From the NCBI RefSeq assembly GCF_001684335.1, contig NZ_LOIC01000082.1, positions 62,001 to 126,000 of the forward strand: a stretch of DNA of 64,000 bases, given 5' to 3'. Positions 18,135-27,864 of the stretch are shown piece after piece. Position 1 is the first letter of the stretch; each line of letters starts with the position of its first letter. The DNA is from Photorhabdus namnaonensis. Lineage in GTDB: Bacteria > Pseudomonadota > Gammaproteobacteria > Enterobacterales > Enterobacteriaceae. The notes under the pieces are model-generated. The model worked only from the letters and a program-made list of their open reading frames with translations. It was not told the DNA's origin and did no database searches. The position numbers were made by a program, and so were the translations under genes.

Positions 18135-18836
18135 CTGAACACACCATCGCAGCTTTCGTTACCTTTGTATCTTCCCGATGATGAAACTTTTGCCAGTTTC
18201 TTTCCGGGGGAAAATGCCACCCTGTTAGCTGCAATCAAATTGGCCATTAATCAGCCGCATGGCAGCTATATTTATTTTTGGTCCCGTGACAGTGGGGGCC
18301 GAAGTCATTTGCTGCATGCCGCCTGTGCTGAGTTGTCCCTGAAAGATGAAGCTGTGGGTTATGTTCCGCTGGATAAACGTGCCTATTTTATCCCTGAGGT
18401 GCTTGATGGCATGGAACATTTATCACTGGTTTGTATCGATAATATTGAGAGTATTGCTGGTGATGAAGAGTGGGAAATGGCGATTTTCAATCTTTATAAT
18501 CGCATTCTGGAGATTGGTCGCACTTGTTTGCTTATTAGCGGCGATCGTCCACCTCGCCAGATTAATCTTAAGTTACCTGATTTGGCTTCTCGTCTGGATT
18601 GGGGGCAAATTTATAAATTACAACCGCTTTCCGATGATGAGAAATTACAAGCTTTGCAATTGCGAGCGAAGTTACGCGGCTTTGAATTGCCAGAAGATGT
18701 AGGGCGCTTTTTACTGAAAAGATTGGACAGAGAAATGCGGACTCTGTTTATGGCGTTGAATCAGTTAGATCACGCTTCGATAGTTGCCCAGCGCAAGCTG
18801 ACGATTCCATTTGTGAAGGATATTTTGCACCTTTGA
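18135..18836 (+). CDS. hda: Hda, DnaA-inactivating AAA+ protein
   Basis: 233 aa if translation starts at CTG 18135, giving (M)[24 protein letters not shown]; this is exactly the length of E. coli Hda. With the beta clamp, Hda stimulates ATP hydrolysis by DnaA to prevent re-initiation. It has the N-terminal clamp-binding QLSLPL motif, a variant Walker A region [39 protein letters not shown] (Walker B/sensor 1), [27 protein letters not shown] with the arginine finger region, and a conserved C-terminal lid. An in-frame GTG at 18129 lies inside the Shine-Dalgarno GAGGTG and is therefore an unlikely start. There is no ATG in a suitable position. Confidence 0.93.
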   Translation: MNTPSQLSLPLYLPDDETFASFFPGENATLLAAIKLAINQPHGSYIYFWSRDSGGRSHLLHAACAELSLKDEAVGYVPLDKRAYFIPEVLDGMEHLSLVCIDNIESIAGDEEWEMAIFNLYNRILEIGRTCLLISGDRPPRQINLKLPDLASRLDWGQIYKLQPLSDDEKLQALQLRAKLRGFELPEDVGRFLLKRLDREMRTLFMALNQLDHASIVAQRKLTIPFVKDILHL

Positions 18837-18837
18837 A

Positions 18838-18861
18838 GATGATGGTGGCGTCACCATCATC
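18838..18861. terminator. Hairpin between hda and yfgD
   Basis: GATGATGGTG, GCGT loop, CACCATCATC: a perfect 10-bp stem directly after the hda stop and before the convergent yfgD stop. It could serve both strands. The following T-tract is weak. Confidence 0.6.
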
Positions 18862-18875
18862 ATGTCTATTCTTAA

Positions 18876-19232
18876 TCAATCAAGAATTTCTTTTACTTTT
18901 TCCGGTGGGCGCCCAAGTCTAGCTTTATCACCGCAAACGACGATTGGGCGTTCAATCAGTTTAGGATTGGCAATCATCGCTTTCAGTAAATCATGCTGAG
19001 TGAGTTTTTCATCAGCCAGATTCAACTCCTTGTAGAGATCTTCTTTTGTTCTCATCAATTGGCGTGCGTCATGGAAACCAAGCTGTTCTAGCAGAACGGA
19101 TAATTGCTCTACAGTGAGAGGAGCCTCCAGATAGAAAATAATCTGTGGTTTAATTCCCTGTTCTTCAATAAGAGCCAAAGTTTCACGGCTTTTGGAGCAG
19201 CGGGGATTATGATAAATCGTCACCTGTTGCAT
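18876..19232 (-). CDS. yfgD: ArsC-family thioredoxin-fold protein YfgD
   Basis: 118 aa. Arsenate-reductase-like fold, with the N-terminal IYHNPRCSKSRETLALIEEQG carrying the ArsC-type Cys at residue 12. LIERPIVVCGDKARLGRPPEKV is the conserved arginine-containing block. Same position next to bepA and hda as in E. coli yfgD. There is no ars operon nearby, and the cellular role of YfgD is not established, so arsenate reduction should not be assumed. Ends convergently with hda. Starts 9 bp downstream of the bepA stop. Confidence 0.92.
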   Translation of the reverse strand: MQQVTIYHNPRCSKSRETLALIEEQGIKPQIIFYLEAPLTVEQLSVLLEQLGFHDARQLMRTKEDLYKELNLADEKLTQHDLLKAMIANPKLIERPIVVCGDKARLGRPPEKVKEILD

Positions 19233-19241
19233 GAGAATTCC

Positions 19242-20705
19242 TTAACGTTTGTATTGACTGTAACGCTGTTGTAGCTGGCGTAATTGATCGATACGAGCAT
19301 CATAACGTGCTTGATCGTAACTGCCTAATTTTACGAGTGCGCTGGCACTACTGAGATACTTGATGGCATTGTCAAATTGACCGCGAAGTGCCATTTCTTC
19401 AGCATACGCTGATAGTTCTTCATGGCGTTTGCCTTGTTTGGCGGCGGCTTCGGCCATCAGGCGCCAACCGTTTGGATCATCTGGGTTATTGAATGTATAG
19501 CGATGGAGCAGCTTTAAAGCTTGTTGATATTGTTTTGCGTGAATAAACGCATTAGCGAGATTAATTTGTAATATCAAATTGTCCTTTTGTTTTTGCAAGG
19601 CGTTCTGTAACCGGGTGATAGCTTGAGCAATTCGGTTCTGTTCAATGTCGATATCAGTCATTGTGTCAATAAACCAGACATTATCCGGCTGTTTTGCTAA
19701 TAGTGGTTCCAGAATAGCCCGTGCCTCAGTGTATTTTTTATCTTGAGAAAGCAAGATTGCCCGGCCATAAGCGGCGGCAAGTTGCTCTTTAGCGGTGCCT
19801 TTACGGTAATTTTCTAAAATTTGCTCAAGATAGCCGCGTTGCTCTGTGGTATACATGCCCATAACCCGGACTCTGGCGAACAGAAAATCTTGAGATTGTG
19901 GAATGTTCTGGGCCGGATATTGATTAGCACGGTTACGCGCATCAGCAAGACGGCTGTCAGGTAACGGGTGAGTGAGTAACATTTCCGGCGGCTTAGAACT
20001 GTAACGGGTTTGATCTACCATGATCTGCATAAAAGCCGGCATCCCTTGAGGATCAAAGCCAGCTTTACGTAATGTCTGCATGCCAATGCGATCAGCTTCT
20101 TGTTCGTTGGATTGAGTAAAACTGATCATGCCTTGTTGTACACCGGCAAGAGTACCACTGAGGGCTGCCATTCCCGCTTGCGGGTTAGCCATTAGCAAAA
20201 GGATGGAACCCAACGTGCCTGCCCAGGCTAGCGGTGCTGTGCGCTGCTGATCTTCCATCATTCGTGCCAGGTGGCGTTGAGTGACGTGAGAAATTTCGTG
20301 AGCCATTACGGAGGCAAGCTCGCTTTCATTACGGCTATAACGAAAAAGGGCGGCATGGAGTACCACATTACCGCCAAAAAAAGCGTAAGCGTTGATATTC
20401 GGGTTATCAATCAGATAGAAATGGAAAGGCGTTTTAACCGAGTCCGCATGAGCCACTAGCCTTTGTCCAATGGCGTTAATATATTGTGTCAACAATGGGT
20501 CATAAATCAGCGGAGCGCTGTCACGCATCTGGCGAACGTAGAAATCTCCCATTGCCAGTTCCTGATTGATGCTCAGGACTGAACCTGCCGTGGTGCCGAT
20601 ATCCGGCAATGAATCTTCAATAGAGGCGCCAAGAACAGGGAGACTTGTGAGCAATAATGTACTGATTAATATTGCTGTCAGAGATTGATTAGACATTATT
20701 TTCAT
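19242..20705 (-). CDS. bepA: BepA, periplasmic metalloprotease/chaperone for outer membrane assembly
   Basis: 487 aa (E. coli BepA/YfgC 487). Signal peptide at the N-terminus with likely cleavage after LPVLGA. The M48 peptidase domain carries the zinc motif HEISH in [19 protein letters not shown] and the third ligand in [12 protein letters not shown]. The second half consists of TPR repeats (for example [20 protein letters not shown]) that contact the BAM complex. BepA promotes LptD maturation and degrades stalled outer-membrane proteins. It is sigma-E controlled in E. coli, but I could not identify a sigma-E promoter here. Probably leads a bepA-yfgD transcript. Confidence 0.95.
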   Translation of the reverse strand: MKIMSNQSLTAILISTLLLTSLPVLGASIEDSLPDIGTTAGSVLSINQELAMGDFYVRQMRDSAPLIYDPLLTQYINAIGQRLVAHADSVKTPFHFYLIDNPNINAYAFFGGNVVLHAALFRYSRNESELASVMAHEISHVTQRHLARMMEDQQRTAPLAWAGTLGSILLLMANPQAGMAALSGTLAGVQQGMISFTQSNEQEADRIGMQTLRKAGFDPQGMPAFMQIMVDQTRYSSKPPEMLLTHPLPDSRLADARNRANQYPAQNIPQSQDFLFARVRVMGMYTTEQRGYLEQILENYRKGTAKEQLAAAYGRAILLSQDKKYTEARAILEPLLAKQPDNVWFIDTMTDIDIEQNRIAQAITRLQNALQKQKDNLILQINLANAFIHAKQYQQALKLLHRYTFNNPDDPNGWRLMAEAAAKQGKRHEELSAYAEEMALRGQFDNAIKYLSSASALVKLGSYDQARYDARIDQLRQLQQRYSQYKR

Positions 20706-20841
20706 AAAACAAAAGTGCTCTCATTTGGCCATCGTCTTAGATAATGCGTGTATGATAAACAAGGGTACCTTAAAATTAATCAATTAGTACAATTTTTAAG
20801 AAAAATAGAAATATGAATATTGCTATCAAGGAGCCTGGTCA

Positions 20842-21921
20842 ATGCTGGATATGATTATACAGTGGTATCGCCGTCGGTTTACTGATCCGCAAGTTATTGC
20901 GTTATTTATCATCCTTTTAGCAGGGTTTTGCATTATTTATTTCTTACATGGCATTTTAGCGCCTTTGCTGGTAGCGATTGTTCTTGCCTACTTGCTGGAA
21001 TGGCCAACTGCTAAACTGGAAAGATTGGGATGTTCGCGCACAGTGGCTGTTTGTATTGTGCTGATTATTTTTTCCGGTATTAGTTTGTTGGTTATCTTTA
21101 TTGTCGCGCCAACCGCATGGCAGCAGGGGATTAATCTGTTGTCAGATATACCCAATATGCTTAATCGGTTTAATGAATATGCCCAAACATTACCGGCTCG
21201 TTATCCGGTTTTGGTTGATGCTGGCATCATTGATATGATGGCTGAAAATCTGCGTAGCAAAATTTCAACGGCTGGGGAATCTGTGGTGAAGTTTTCGGTG
21301 GCTTCATTGATTGGTTTATTAACGCTGGCTATCTATCTGATTCTTGTGCCGCTGATGGCCTTTTTCTTGCTAAAAGATAAAACCCAGATGCTGCAAGCAT
21401 TGCAACGGGTCCTGCCACGTAACCGCATTTTGGCCGGACAGGTCTGGCGCGAGGTGAATCAACAAATCACTAACTATATTCGGGGTAAAGTCACCGAGAT
21501 GGCGATCGTTGGTATTTGTACCTATGCGGTGTTTGCATTTCTTGGATTGGATTATTCGTTACTGCTTTCTGTTTTGGTTGGGCTGTCAGTATTAATTCCT
21601 TATGTGGGGGCGCTGATTGTCACGATTCCTGTTGTACTGGTTGCTCTATTTCAATGGGGAGTCGGGACAGATTTCTGGACTTTGATTATTGCTTATCTGG
21701 TCGTTCAGGGGCTAGATGGTAATTTGCTGGTGCCGATTTTATTCTCCGAAGCTGTAAATTTGCATCCTCTGGTAATCATTCTTTCGGTGATTACTTTCGG
21801 AGGTTTGTGGGGATTCTGGGGGATATTTTTTGCTATTCCGTTGGCGACGCTAATTAAGGCGGTGATTCATGCATGGCCGGAAGAGATAGTTATAACAGAA
21901 AACGATGAAATAAAAGAGTAA
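20842..21921 (+). CDS. perM: PerM-like AI-2E family transporter
   Basis: 359 aa integral membrane protein with about eight helices, preceded by AAGGAG. Family landmarks: LAPLLVAIVLAYLLEWPTAKLERLG, an internal amphipathic region LARVLPRNRILAGQVWREVNQQITNYIRG-like, and the C-terminal VLVGLSVLIPYVGALIVTIPV and GFWGIFFAIPLATLIKAV. Matches E. coli YfgO/PerM and occupies the same place between bepA and bcp. The substrate is unknown; members of the family include quorum-signal exporters and sodium/proton antiporters. Confidence 0.9.
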   Translation: MLDMIIQWYRRRFTDPQVIALFIILLAGFCIIYFLHGILAPLLVAIVLAYLLEWPTAKLERLGCSRTVAVCIVLIIFSGISLLVIFIVAPTAWQQGINLLSDIPNMLNRFNEYAQTLPARYPVLVDAGIIDMMAENLRSKISTAGESVVKFSVASLIGLLTLAIYLILVPLMAFFLLKDKTQMLQALQRVLPRNRILAGQVWREVNQQITNYIRGKVTEMAIVGICTYAVFAFLGLDYSLLLSVLVGLSVLIPYVGALIVTIPVVLVALFQWGVGTDFWTLIIAYLVVQGLDGNLLVPILFSEAVNLHPLVIILSVITFGGLWGFWGIFFAIPLATLIKAVIHAWPEEIVITENDEIKE

Positions 21922-21962
21922 ATCTATTTTTAATGATACTGGTACCCGTATTTAGAGGAAGC

Positions 21963-21986
21963 ACGGGGAGGGAATATCCCTCCCGT
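21963..21986. terminator. GC-rich hairpin between perM and bcp
   Basis: ACGGGGAGGGA and TCCCTCCCGT form a stem with a one-base bulge, in the 126-bp gap between two convergent genes. No clear U-tract follows; probably a bidirectional 3' end. Confidence 0.5.
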
Positions 21987-22047
21987 ACTTGCCCCAAGCA
22001 TCTTAAGATGTTAAATGAGCGTGATTAAATTTTGAATCATTTTCTAT

Positions 22048-22518
22048 TTAAGGATGCTGTTTCAGATAATCCACCACCACTTGGTGATGATCACTGGTCT
22101 TAAATTTATCAAAAACGTGCTCAATATTGCCGTTGGCATCGATCAAGAAACTGATACGATGGATACCATCATAGGTTTTTCCCATAAACTGTTTCTCGCC
22201 CCAGACACCAAACTGTTCAGCAACTTGATGATCCTCATCGGACAACAATGTGAAGTTCAGCATTTCTTTCTCCACAAAGCGTGACAATTTACTTGGGGTA
22301 TCTGTGCTGATGCCTAGCACTTCAACACCGGATGCCTTTAATGCATCCATTTCATCGCGCAGACCACAGGCTTGTACAGTACAACCAGGAGTCATTGCTT
22401 TAGGATAAAAATAGACTAAAACACGCTGACCTTCGAAATCAGATAAATTGATTGTTTCTCCATCTTGGTCAGGAAGGCTGAACTGAGGGGCCTTATCACC
22501 GGCTTTCAATGGGTTCAT
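22048..22518 (-). CDS. bcp: Thioredoxin-dependent thiol peroxidase (Bcp/PrxQ)
   Basis: 156 aa, same as E. coli. Reduces hydroperoxides. Peroxidatic Cys46 in YFYPKAMTPGCTVQACGLRDE and resolving Cys51 in the same helix, as in atypical two-Cys PrxQ enzymes. It begins LKAGDKAPQFSLPDQDGE. Follows gcvR by 26 bp in the conserved gcvR-bcp pair. Confidence 0.97.
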   Translation of the reverse strand: MNPLKAGDKAPQFSLPDQDGETINLSDFEGQRVLVYFYPKAMTPGCTVQACGLRDEMDALKASGVEVLGISTDTPSKLSRFVEKEMLNFTLLSDEDHQVAEQFGVWGEKQFMGKTYDGIHRISFLIDANGNIEHVFDKFKTSDHHQVVVDYLKQHP

Positions 22519-22544
22519 CCCGTATTCTCCGTTTAATCTTTCAA

Positions 22545-23096
22545 CTAAAGTGGTTCAAGAATACTAATACTGCCTTGTGCGTTTAGATCTGTACATAACT
22601 TATTAAACGCCTGCTTAATAATTATGCCGTCGTCCTCTAATAGGCTATGGGCGGTAATCTGGATCTGCAACCGAGCAGGGATATCGCCTTCTGGCGGCTG
22701 TGTTTTTGATACCAGTTCAGCAATATTAAAATCCTGTGTGGTAAACAGATTGGTAAACTGCTCGACAATACCGGGTGAATCATCAACATCAACCTTAACG
22801 GAAACCGTGGAAGGAAATGTTATATGGGCATCGCACTTTGTGCGTTTCATGACGATAAGAAGATCGAGCTCGGCTCCTTTCTGTGGCAGTGAAGATTCAA
22901 TCATTGTGATAGCGTTCCAGCTACCGGAAAGCAGCATAATGAAGGTGAATTCCTCACCAAACATGGCTAAGCGGCTGTCTTCAATGTTACAACCACACTC
23001 ACTCACAAGACGAGTAATGGTATTGACGATACCAGGACGGTCAGCGCCTAAAGCGGTTATAACGAGAAAATGTTGTTCTGATTGTGGCAAAGTCAC
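22545..23096 (-). CDS. gcvR: Glycine cleavage system transcriptional repressor GcvR
   Basis: 183 aa. Two ACT domains: HFLVITALGADRPGIVNTITRLVSECGCNIEDSRLA at the N-terminus and VSVKVDVDDSPGIVEQFTNLFTTQDFNIAELVSKTQ in the second half. GcvR binds GcvA and glycine to control gcvTHP. Divergent from dapA across 266 bp, the normal enterobacterial order. Confidence 0.95.
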   Translation of the reverse strand: MTLPQSEQHFLVITALGADRPGIVNTITRLVSECGCNIEDSRLAMFGEEFTFIMLLSGSWNAITMIESSLPQKGAELDLLIVMKRTKCDAHITFPSTVSVKVDVDDSPGIVEQFTNLFTTQDFNIAELVSKTQPPEGDIPARLQIQITAHSLLEDDGIIIKQAFNKLCTDLNAQGSISILEPL

Positions 23097-23362
23097 TTTT
23101 CCTTCTCTGCTATGGTTTCGCTAAGGTAAACATAAAAAGGCTATACTGCCAAGGCCAATTGCACCAAAGTTGTTCTATTGTGTTCCTAATATTGTGTTCC
23201 CATTCACTGATATTGAATTTCAATAAATAACTTTAATTATCACTTCTTTTTAATGGAGGTTATCTGGTATTAACAAAATTCATTGAAATTCCGTGTTAAA
23301 TAGTTTCCTTCTGGATGACTAAAAAGTACCATTGAGTTCTTGTTTGTATAGGGGGTAATGTA

Positions 23363-24262
23363 ATGTCTAGCGGGAGATTTGAATTTACAGGTAGCATTGT
23401 TGCGCTGGTAACACCAATGGATGCAAATGGTCAGGTTGATAAGGCCAGTTTGAAAAAGTTAATCGATTACCATGTTGCTAGTGGGACATCAGCGATAGTC
23501 TCGGTAGGGACAACCGGAGAATCAGCCACATTGAGTCATGATGAGCACGGTGATGTTGTTTTGACAACCGTAGAATTGGCTGATGGGCGTATTCCGGTTA
23601 TTGCCGGAACAGGTGCAAATGCGACTGCTGAGGCAATATCCCTAACGAAACGTTTTGAAAACAGTGGCGTTGTTGGTTGCCTAACGGTAACGCCTTATTA
23701 TAATAAGCCGTCGCAAGAAGGTTTATATCAGCATTTTAAAACGATTGCTGAAAATACGGATTTACCACAAATTCTATATAATGTGCCTTCTCGTACTGGG
23801 TGTGATCTGTTGCCGTCAACTGTAGCGCGTTTGGCGAAAATTAAAAATATTGTCGCAATTAAAGAAGCTACAGGGAACTTAAATCGTGTCAGTCAAATCC
23901 AAGAATTGGTTAATGATGATAGTTTCATCTTATTGAGTGGTGATGATGCAAGTGGGTTGGATTTTATCCAGCTTGGTGGCAAAGGGGTTATTTCTGTTAC
24001 TGCAAATATTGCAGCGCCTGATGTTGCTAAGTTTTGTGAATTGGCATTAAACGGCCAGTTTGCAGAAGCGCGTAAGGTAAATAATCGCCTGATGGATTTA
24101 CATCGTCAGCTATTTGTTGAACCTAATCCGATTCCAGTTAAATGGGGATGTTACAAATTGGGTTTGATTGCTGATGACACCATGCGTTTGCCGATGACGC
24201 CATTGACAGACGCAGGAAAAGTCTCAGTTGAAAAAGCCTTGAAAACGGCCGGATTACTGTAA
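23363..24262 (+). CDS. dapA: 4-hydroxy-tetrahydrodipicolinate synthase
   Basis: 299 aa. First committed step of lysine/diaminopimelate synthesis, condensing pyruvate with aspartate semialdehyde. It has the pyruvate-binding GTTGESATL, catalytic Tyr and Arg in [14 protein letters not shown], and the Schiff-base lysine in [13 protein letters not shown] few residues longer at the N-terminus (MSSGRFEF) than E. coli DapA (292). It starts 16 bp before bamC and shares its transcript. Confidence 0.97.
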   Translation: MSSGRFEFTGSIVALVTPMDANGQVDKASLKKLIDYHVASGTSAIVSVGTTGESATLSHDEHGDVVLTTVELADGRIPVIAGTGANATAEAISLTKRFENSGVVGCLTVTPYYNKPSQEGLYQHFKTIAENTDLPQILYNVPSRTGCDLLPSTVARLAKIKNIVAIKEATGNLNRVSQIQELVNDDSFILLSGDDASGLDFIQLGGKGVISVTANIAAPDVAKFCELALNGQFAEARKVNNRLMDLHRQLFVEPNPIPVKWGCYKLGLIADDTMRLPMTPLTDAGKVSVEKALKTAGLL

Positions 24263-24278
24263 AATTTAGGGAATTTTA

Positions 24279-25328
24279 ATGGCAATATTGTTGCAAAAAT
24301 CGAAGGTGATAAAGGTTGCTGGTATGTCACTTGTCGTGTTACTGGCAGCCTGTTCTAATGACCAGAGCTATAAGCGCCAAATTAATGATGATGACACATA
24401 TCTCGAAACACCTCCCCTGAAAGCGTTGAAAGTTCCTGCGGGTATGGTACTGCCATTGCAGAATGGTGAATATGATATTCCAGCAATAGCCTCTAAAGGG
24501 CAGGTTGGGAAAGCGCTTGATATTCGCCCGCCATCTCAAACATTAGCCCTGTTGGGTGGTTCCCGTACTGAAAACAGTGCAAAGAGCAGTAAATTGCTAC
24601 TTGAAAGCACTCCTGAGAATAGCCATTTGTGGTCACAGATCAACAATGTTCTGTTGAAAAAAGGTTACCAAGTTAGCCAACGCGATGATGCTAGCCAGAC
24701 ATTGACAACTGATTGGATCGGTTGGCAGCGTGCAGATGAAAATGTTCCCTATCAGACTCGTCATCGTATTAGTGTTGCACGCCAGAGCTATCAGATTGAA
24801 TTATCCGTTACTAATGAAGGGCTGAGACAAGGTGATAAACAGGTCTCTGATCCTATTGAAATCCAGCGTTATAACTCACTGATGCTCAATGAATTAATTG
24901 AAGGTGTGAACCAGCAGCGCGAACGTATTAGCGATGATGCTGTGGCGCGTAATCTAGGTCCATTGGATGTACAGAGTGGCGGTGATACATCTGGATTACC
25001 TCAGATAATTGTTCGTGCGCCATATAATATTGTCTGGGATAGATTACCGGCAGCACTGGAAAAAGTAGGTATGAAAGTGGGTAGCCGCAGTCGTTCAACA
25101 GGTTCTATTACTGTAACTTATAAAAGCCTCAGTTCATCTGGCTGGAAATCAATGGGTGTTAATGAACCATCCATTAGTGAAGGTGATTACAAATTACAGG
25201 TTGGTGATTTGAATAACCGGAGCAGTTTACAGTTTATTAGTGATAAAGGTAAACCGTTGACCCAATCACAAAATGATGAATTAGTTGCAGCGTTGAAGGC
25301 CGCTTTTAGCCAGACAACGGGATTATAA
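24279..25328 (+). CDS. bamC: BamC outer-membrane assembly lipoprotein
   Basis: 349 aa (E. coli 344). Lipobox VVLLAACSND with the modified Cys after about 26 residues, then the unstructured BamD-binding N-terminus and two helix-grip domains. Recognisable blocks are YKRQINDDDTYLETPPLKALKVPAGMVLP and DRLPAALEKVGMKVGSRSRSTGSITVTYK. Component of the BAM complex in the outer membrane. Second gene of dapA-bamC, with a strong terminator after it; in E. coli purC follows directly, but here a glycosyltransferase gene intervenes. Confidence 0.95.
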   Translation: MAILLQKSKVIKVAGMSLVVLLAACSNDQSYKRQINDDDTYLETPPLKALKVPAGMVLPLQNGEYDIPAIASKGQVGKALDIRPPSQTLALLGGSRTENSAKSSKLLLESTPENSHLWSQINNVLLKKGYQVSQRDDASQTLTTDWIGWQRADENVPYQTRHRISVARQSYQIELSVTNEGLRQGDKQVSDPIEIQRYNSLMLNELIEGVNQQRERISDDAVARNLGPLDVQSGGDTSGLPQIIVRAPYNIVWDRLPAALEKVGMKVGSRSRSTGSITVTYKSLSSSGWKSMGVNEPSISEGDYKLQVGDLNNRSSLQFISDKGKPLTQSQNDELVAALKAAFSQTTGL

Positions 25329-25364
25329 GCCTAATAAAGGGGTGAAAGTCCTTAAGATGATTGA

Positions 25365-25404
25365 CAAAACGCTGGCTGTTTATTAGCTAGCGTTTTGGTT
25401 TTTA
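25365..25404 (+). terminator. Rho-independent terminator of dapA-bamC
   Basis: CAAAACGCT and AGCGTTTTG pair around a 15-nt loop, followed by GTTTTTATA. It lies 36 bp after the bamC stop. Confidence 0.8.
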
Positions 25405-25832
25405 TATAAAAAACGAGTTTGGCGCGAGATTAAGAAGACCACCAACGCAATTTTTCCTCGAATCCTCGATAGTCAATTTTGAATCTATCTGTAACTGCCT
25501 AATACTGGTTGCTAATATACAAAAGATAGACTAGATCTGACAGCCATCATATTACTGAAAGCTTAAAATCCCGTCATCAAAATGATTGGGTCTCCTTTCT
25601 CCACTGACAGAACTAAGAATGGGTCAATTCTGTCAAGCAAAGTCTTTTAATCTGTGATACTGAACTGTCGATGAGATCAATAAGACTGATCGAATCAAAT
25701 TATTTCATTGTCAAAACATCTGTACTATTGGGGGAATTGATAGATATCCTAAGAAATGAACCAAATTAATATGATTCAATGGAAGCTCGTGGTAAATTAG
25801 ATTATCATAAATAACCAGCCGATTATACTATT
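25405..25832. other. Intergenic region with remnant sequence before the glycosyltransferase
   Basis: Mostly unassigned, AT-rich. The minus strand near 25430-25495 reads as a short C-terminal-like frame ending RGFEEKLRWWSS then stop, with a stop close upstream: probably debris of a lost gene. An 8-bp inverted repeat TGACAGAA/TTCTGTCA lies at 25605-25635. No intact gene recognised. Confidence 0.4.
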
Positions 25833-26813
25833 ATGAACAGTAATATATTAGTTTCGATTATTATCCCTGCCTTTAATGTCGAAGGTGTGATAGAGGATGC
25901 TATTAATAGTGTTTTAAATCAGACATATAGAAACATTGAGATCATCATTGTCAATGATGGATCAACGGATGGAACAATAGACATTCTTGATCAATTGTCT
26001 CAACAACATCCTAATATTATGGTTTTTTCTCAGGAAAACAGAGGAATTTCCGCAGCAAGAAACGTTGGTTTAAGTCAGGCTAAAGGCGATTATGTCACCT
26101 TTTTAGATAGTGATGACACTTTTGAATCTTCGTTTATCGAATCAGTATTACGGAAAAATAGTGAGACGAAAAGTGACATTACTTTTTGTTTATTCAAGGA
26201 AGTTTATCCAGGAGAAAAAGAAATTTATTCTAAAGATTATTGCGATTTAAATAAGTTGGCATTTAATCTTTTGAATTTTAATTATTTTGGTATTTGTTGC
26301 ATGTTAATTAAACGTAATTTTTTGCTAGAAAATAAAATTTTGTTCGATGAAAATTTAATTGTAGGAGAAGATATTTTATTCATTTTGTTATGTATTTGTA
26401 AGGCGAAATTCTCTTACACGCCAGAATATCTTTATAATTACTTTTACAGAAATGACTCAATAATGAATAAAAAGTGGGGTGTAAAGAATTATATGGATGA
26501 AATCCAGGCTTGGGATAAGATTAATCAAGATATGGATATAAAATACCATAAAGAAGATCGCGTAGCCTTGATGAAAAAGATTAAATCAAAAGCCCTGAGT
26601 TTGAAAATTCAAATAATGTGGAAAATGTTAGCCTCCAAAAGGTTTGATGAACTTTCTTCTTTTTTATCTGATTTCTCTTATCAGAAACAAGATGCTGAAT
26701 TTATTCGGAAGAGAAATAAGCTCTTATTTAGGCTACAAATAATTAATTCTAAAAACAAAATAATTTGGCTGCTGGCTAATTTATTTTTAACTAAAGAAAA
26801 AGATCGAATTTGA
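25833..26813 (+). CDS. Family 2 glycosyltransferase
   Basis: 326 aa. GT-A fold inverting glycosyltransferase: N-terminal VSIIIPAFNVEGVIEDAINSVLNQTY, the nucleotide-binding IEIIIVNDGSTDGT, GISAARNVGLSQAKGDYVTFLDSDD with the DxD metal site, and a GED block (LIVGEDILF) that often carries the catalytic base. No membrane helix is evident, so it probably acts on a lipid-linked or surface glycan at the cytoplasmic face. The gene is markedly more AT-rich than dapA-bamC and stands alone between bamC and purC, which are usually adjacent. It is therefore probably acquired. Donor and acceptor unknown. Confidence 0.88.
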   Translation: MNSNILVSIIIPAFNVEGVIEDAINSVLNQTYRNIEIIIVNDGSTDGTIDILDQLSQQHPNIMVFSQENRGISAARNVGLSQAKGDYVTFLDSDDTFESSFIESVLRKNSETKSDITFCLFKEVYPGEKEIYSKDYCDLNKLAFNLLNFNYFGICCMLIKRNFLLENKILFDENLIVGEDILFILLCICKAKFSYTPEYLYNYFYRNDSIMNKKWGVKNYMDEIQAWDKINQDMDIKYHKEDRVALMKKIKSKALSLKIQIMWKMLASKRFDELSSFLSDFSYQKQDAEFIRKRNKLLFRLQIINSKNKIIWLLANLFLTKEKDRI

Positions 26814-27113
26814 TTCTTAAGTCGTTATGAAGATAATTTAAATGGTCTGAATAAACAGGTCATCTCATGTTTTAGGTAACATTTTGTGAAGCTAATCTTA
26901 CTGGGGGATCTTGGGGGGACAGTTTCTCACAGGTTGTTAACTTGCTTTGAGAGCGATAGAAGGGCGGTTTTTTAGCATGAAAGTGAGTTGTTTTTTTATA
27001 CTAATCCGGTAACGATAGAAAAAATCGACCTTTTGGGCAGGATTTTGTCAGCAATCTGTTTTATTATTTATCTATGGTATTTATACAATAGTAATATCTC
27101 TGGAGTATATAAA
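26814..27113. other. Leader region of purC
   Basis: 300 bp between the glycosyltransferase and purC. An open frame runs into purC from about 26988, but the added N-terminus is hydrophobic and not part of the family, so it is non-coding. No PurR operator of the purM type could be found by eye. Confidence 0.5.
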
Positions 27114-27827
27114 ATGCAAAAAAAAGCTGAGTTGTATCGTGGAAAGGCAAAAACGGTGTACACCACGGATGATCCTGATTTACTCGTGCTGGAGTTCCGT
27201 AATGATACATCGGCATTGGATGGCGAACGTATTGAACAGTTTGATCGTAAAGGGATGGTGAACAATAAATTTAACCATTTCATTATGAGCAAATTGGCGG
27301 AAGCAGGGATTCCGACGCAAATGGAACGGCTGTTATCGGACACTGAGGTATTAGTTAAAAAGCTGGATATGGTGCCGGTTGAATGTGTTATTCGTAATCG
27401 GGCCGCGGGTTCATTGGTCAGACGCCTTGGTGTTGAAGAAGGTTTGGTATTGAATCCTCCTCTGTTCGATCTGTTTCTGAAAAATGACGCTAAGCACGAT
27501 CCAATGGTGAATGAATCTTATTGTGAAACTTTTGGTTGGGTTAGCAAAGAATATCTGGCTGAAATGAAAGAGTTGAGCTACAAGGCCAATGAAGTATTGA
27601 GCAAATTGTTTGATGACGCGGGTTTGATTCTGGTTGACTTTAAATTGGAATTCGGTTTATTCAAAGGGCGGATAGTTCTGGGAGATGAATTCTCTCCTGA
27701 TGGCAGCCGTTTGTGGGATAAAGAGACGTTGAATAAAATGGATAAAGATCGTTTCCGCCAAAGCCTTGGTGGCCTGATTGAAGCGTATGAGGAAGTCGCG
27801 CGCCGTATCGGTGTTATTTTGGACTAA
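27114..27827 (+). CDS. purC: SAICAR synthetase
   Basis: 237 aa, same as E. coli, from ATG 27114 ([16 protein letters not shown]). Ligates aspartate to CAIR with ATP. SAICAR-synthetase signatures: [50 protein letters not shown]. Followed by a GC-rich terminator. Confidence 0.97.
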   Translation: MQKKAELYRGKAKTVYTTDDPDLLVLEFRNDTSALDGERIEQFDRKGMVNNKFNHFIMSKLAEAGIPTQMERLLSDTEVLVKKLDMVPVECVIRNRAAGSLVRRLGVEEGLVLNPPLFDLFLKNDAKHDPMVNESYCETFGWVSKEYLAEMKELSYKANEVLSKLFDDAGLILVDFKLEFGLFKGRIVLGDEFSPDGSRLWDKETLNKMDKDRFRQSLGGLIEAYEEVARRIGVILD

Positions 27828-27845
27828 TTACGCAAACGATTACTT

Positions 27846-27864
27846 GGGCCGCAAGGCCCTTTTT
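27846..27864 (+). terminator. Terminator of purC
   Basis: GGGCC, GCAA tetraloop, GGCCC, then five T; 19 bp after the purC stop. Confidence 0.85.

Noticed and set aside
22624-23124. 166-codon plus-strand frame over gcvR
   Set aside because: Antisense shadow of gcvR; no protein family features.
26988-27113. N-terminal extension of purC
   Set aside because: Hydrophobic extension absent from PurC; ATG 27114 gives the exact family length.
26814-27113. PurR operator upstream of purC
   Set aside because: No sequence close to ACGCAAACGTTTGCGT was found by eye, although E. coli purC has one; a motif scan would be needed to exclude a weak site.
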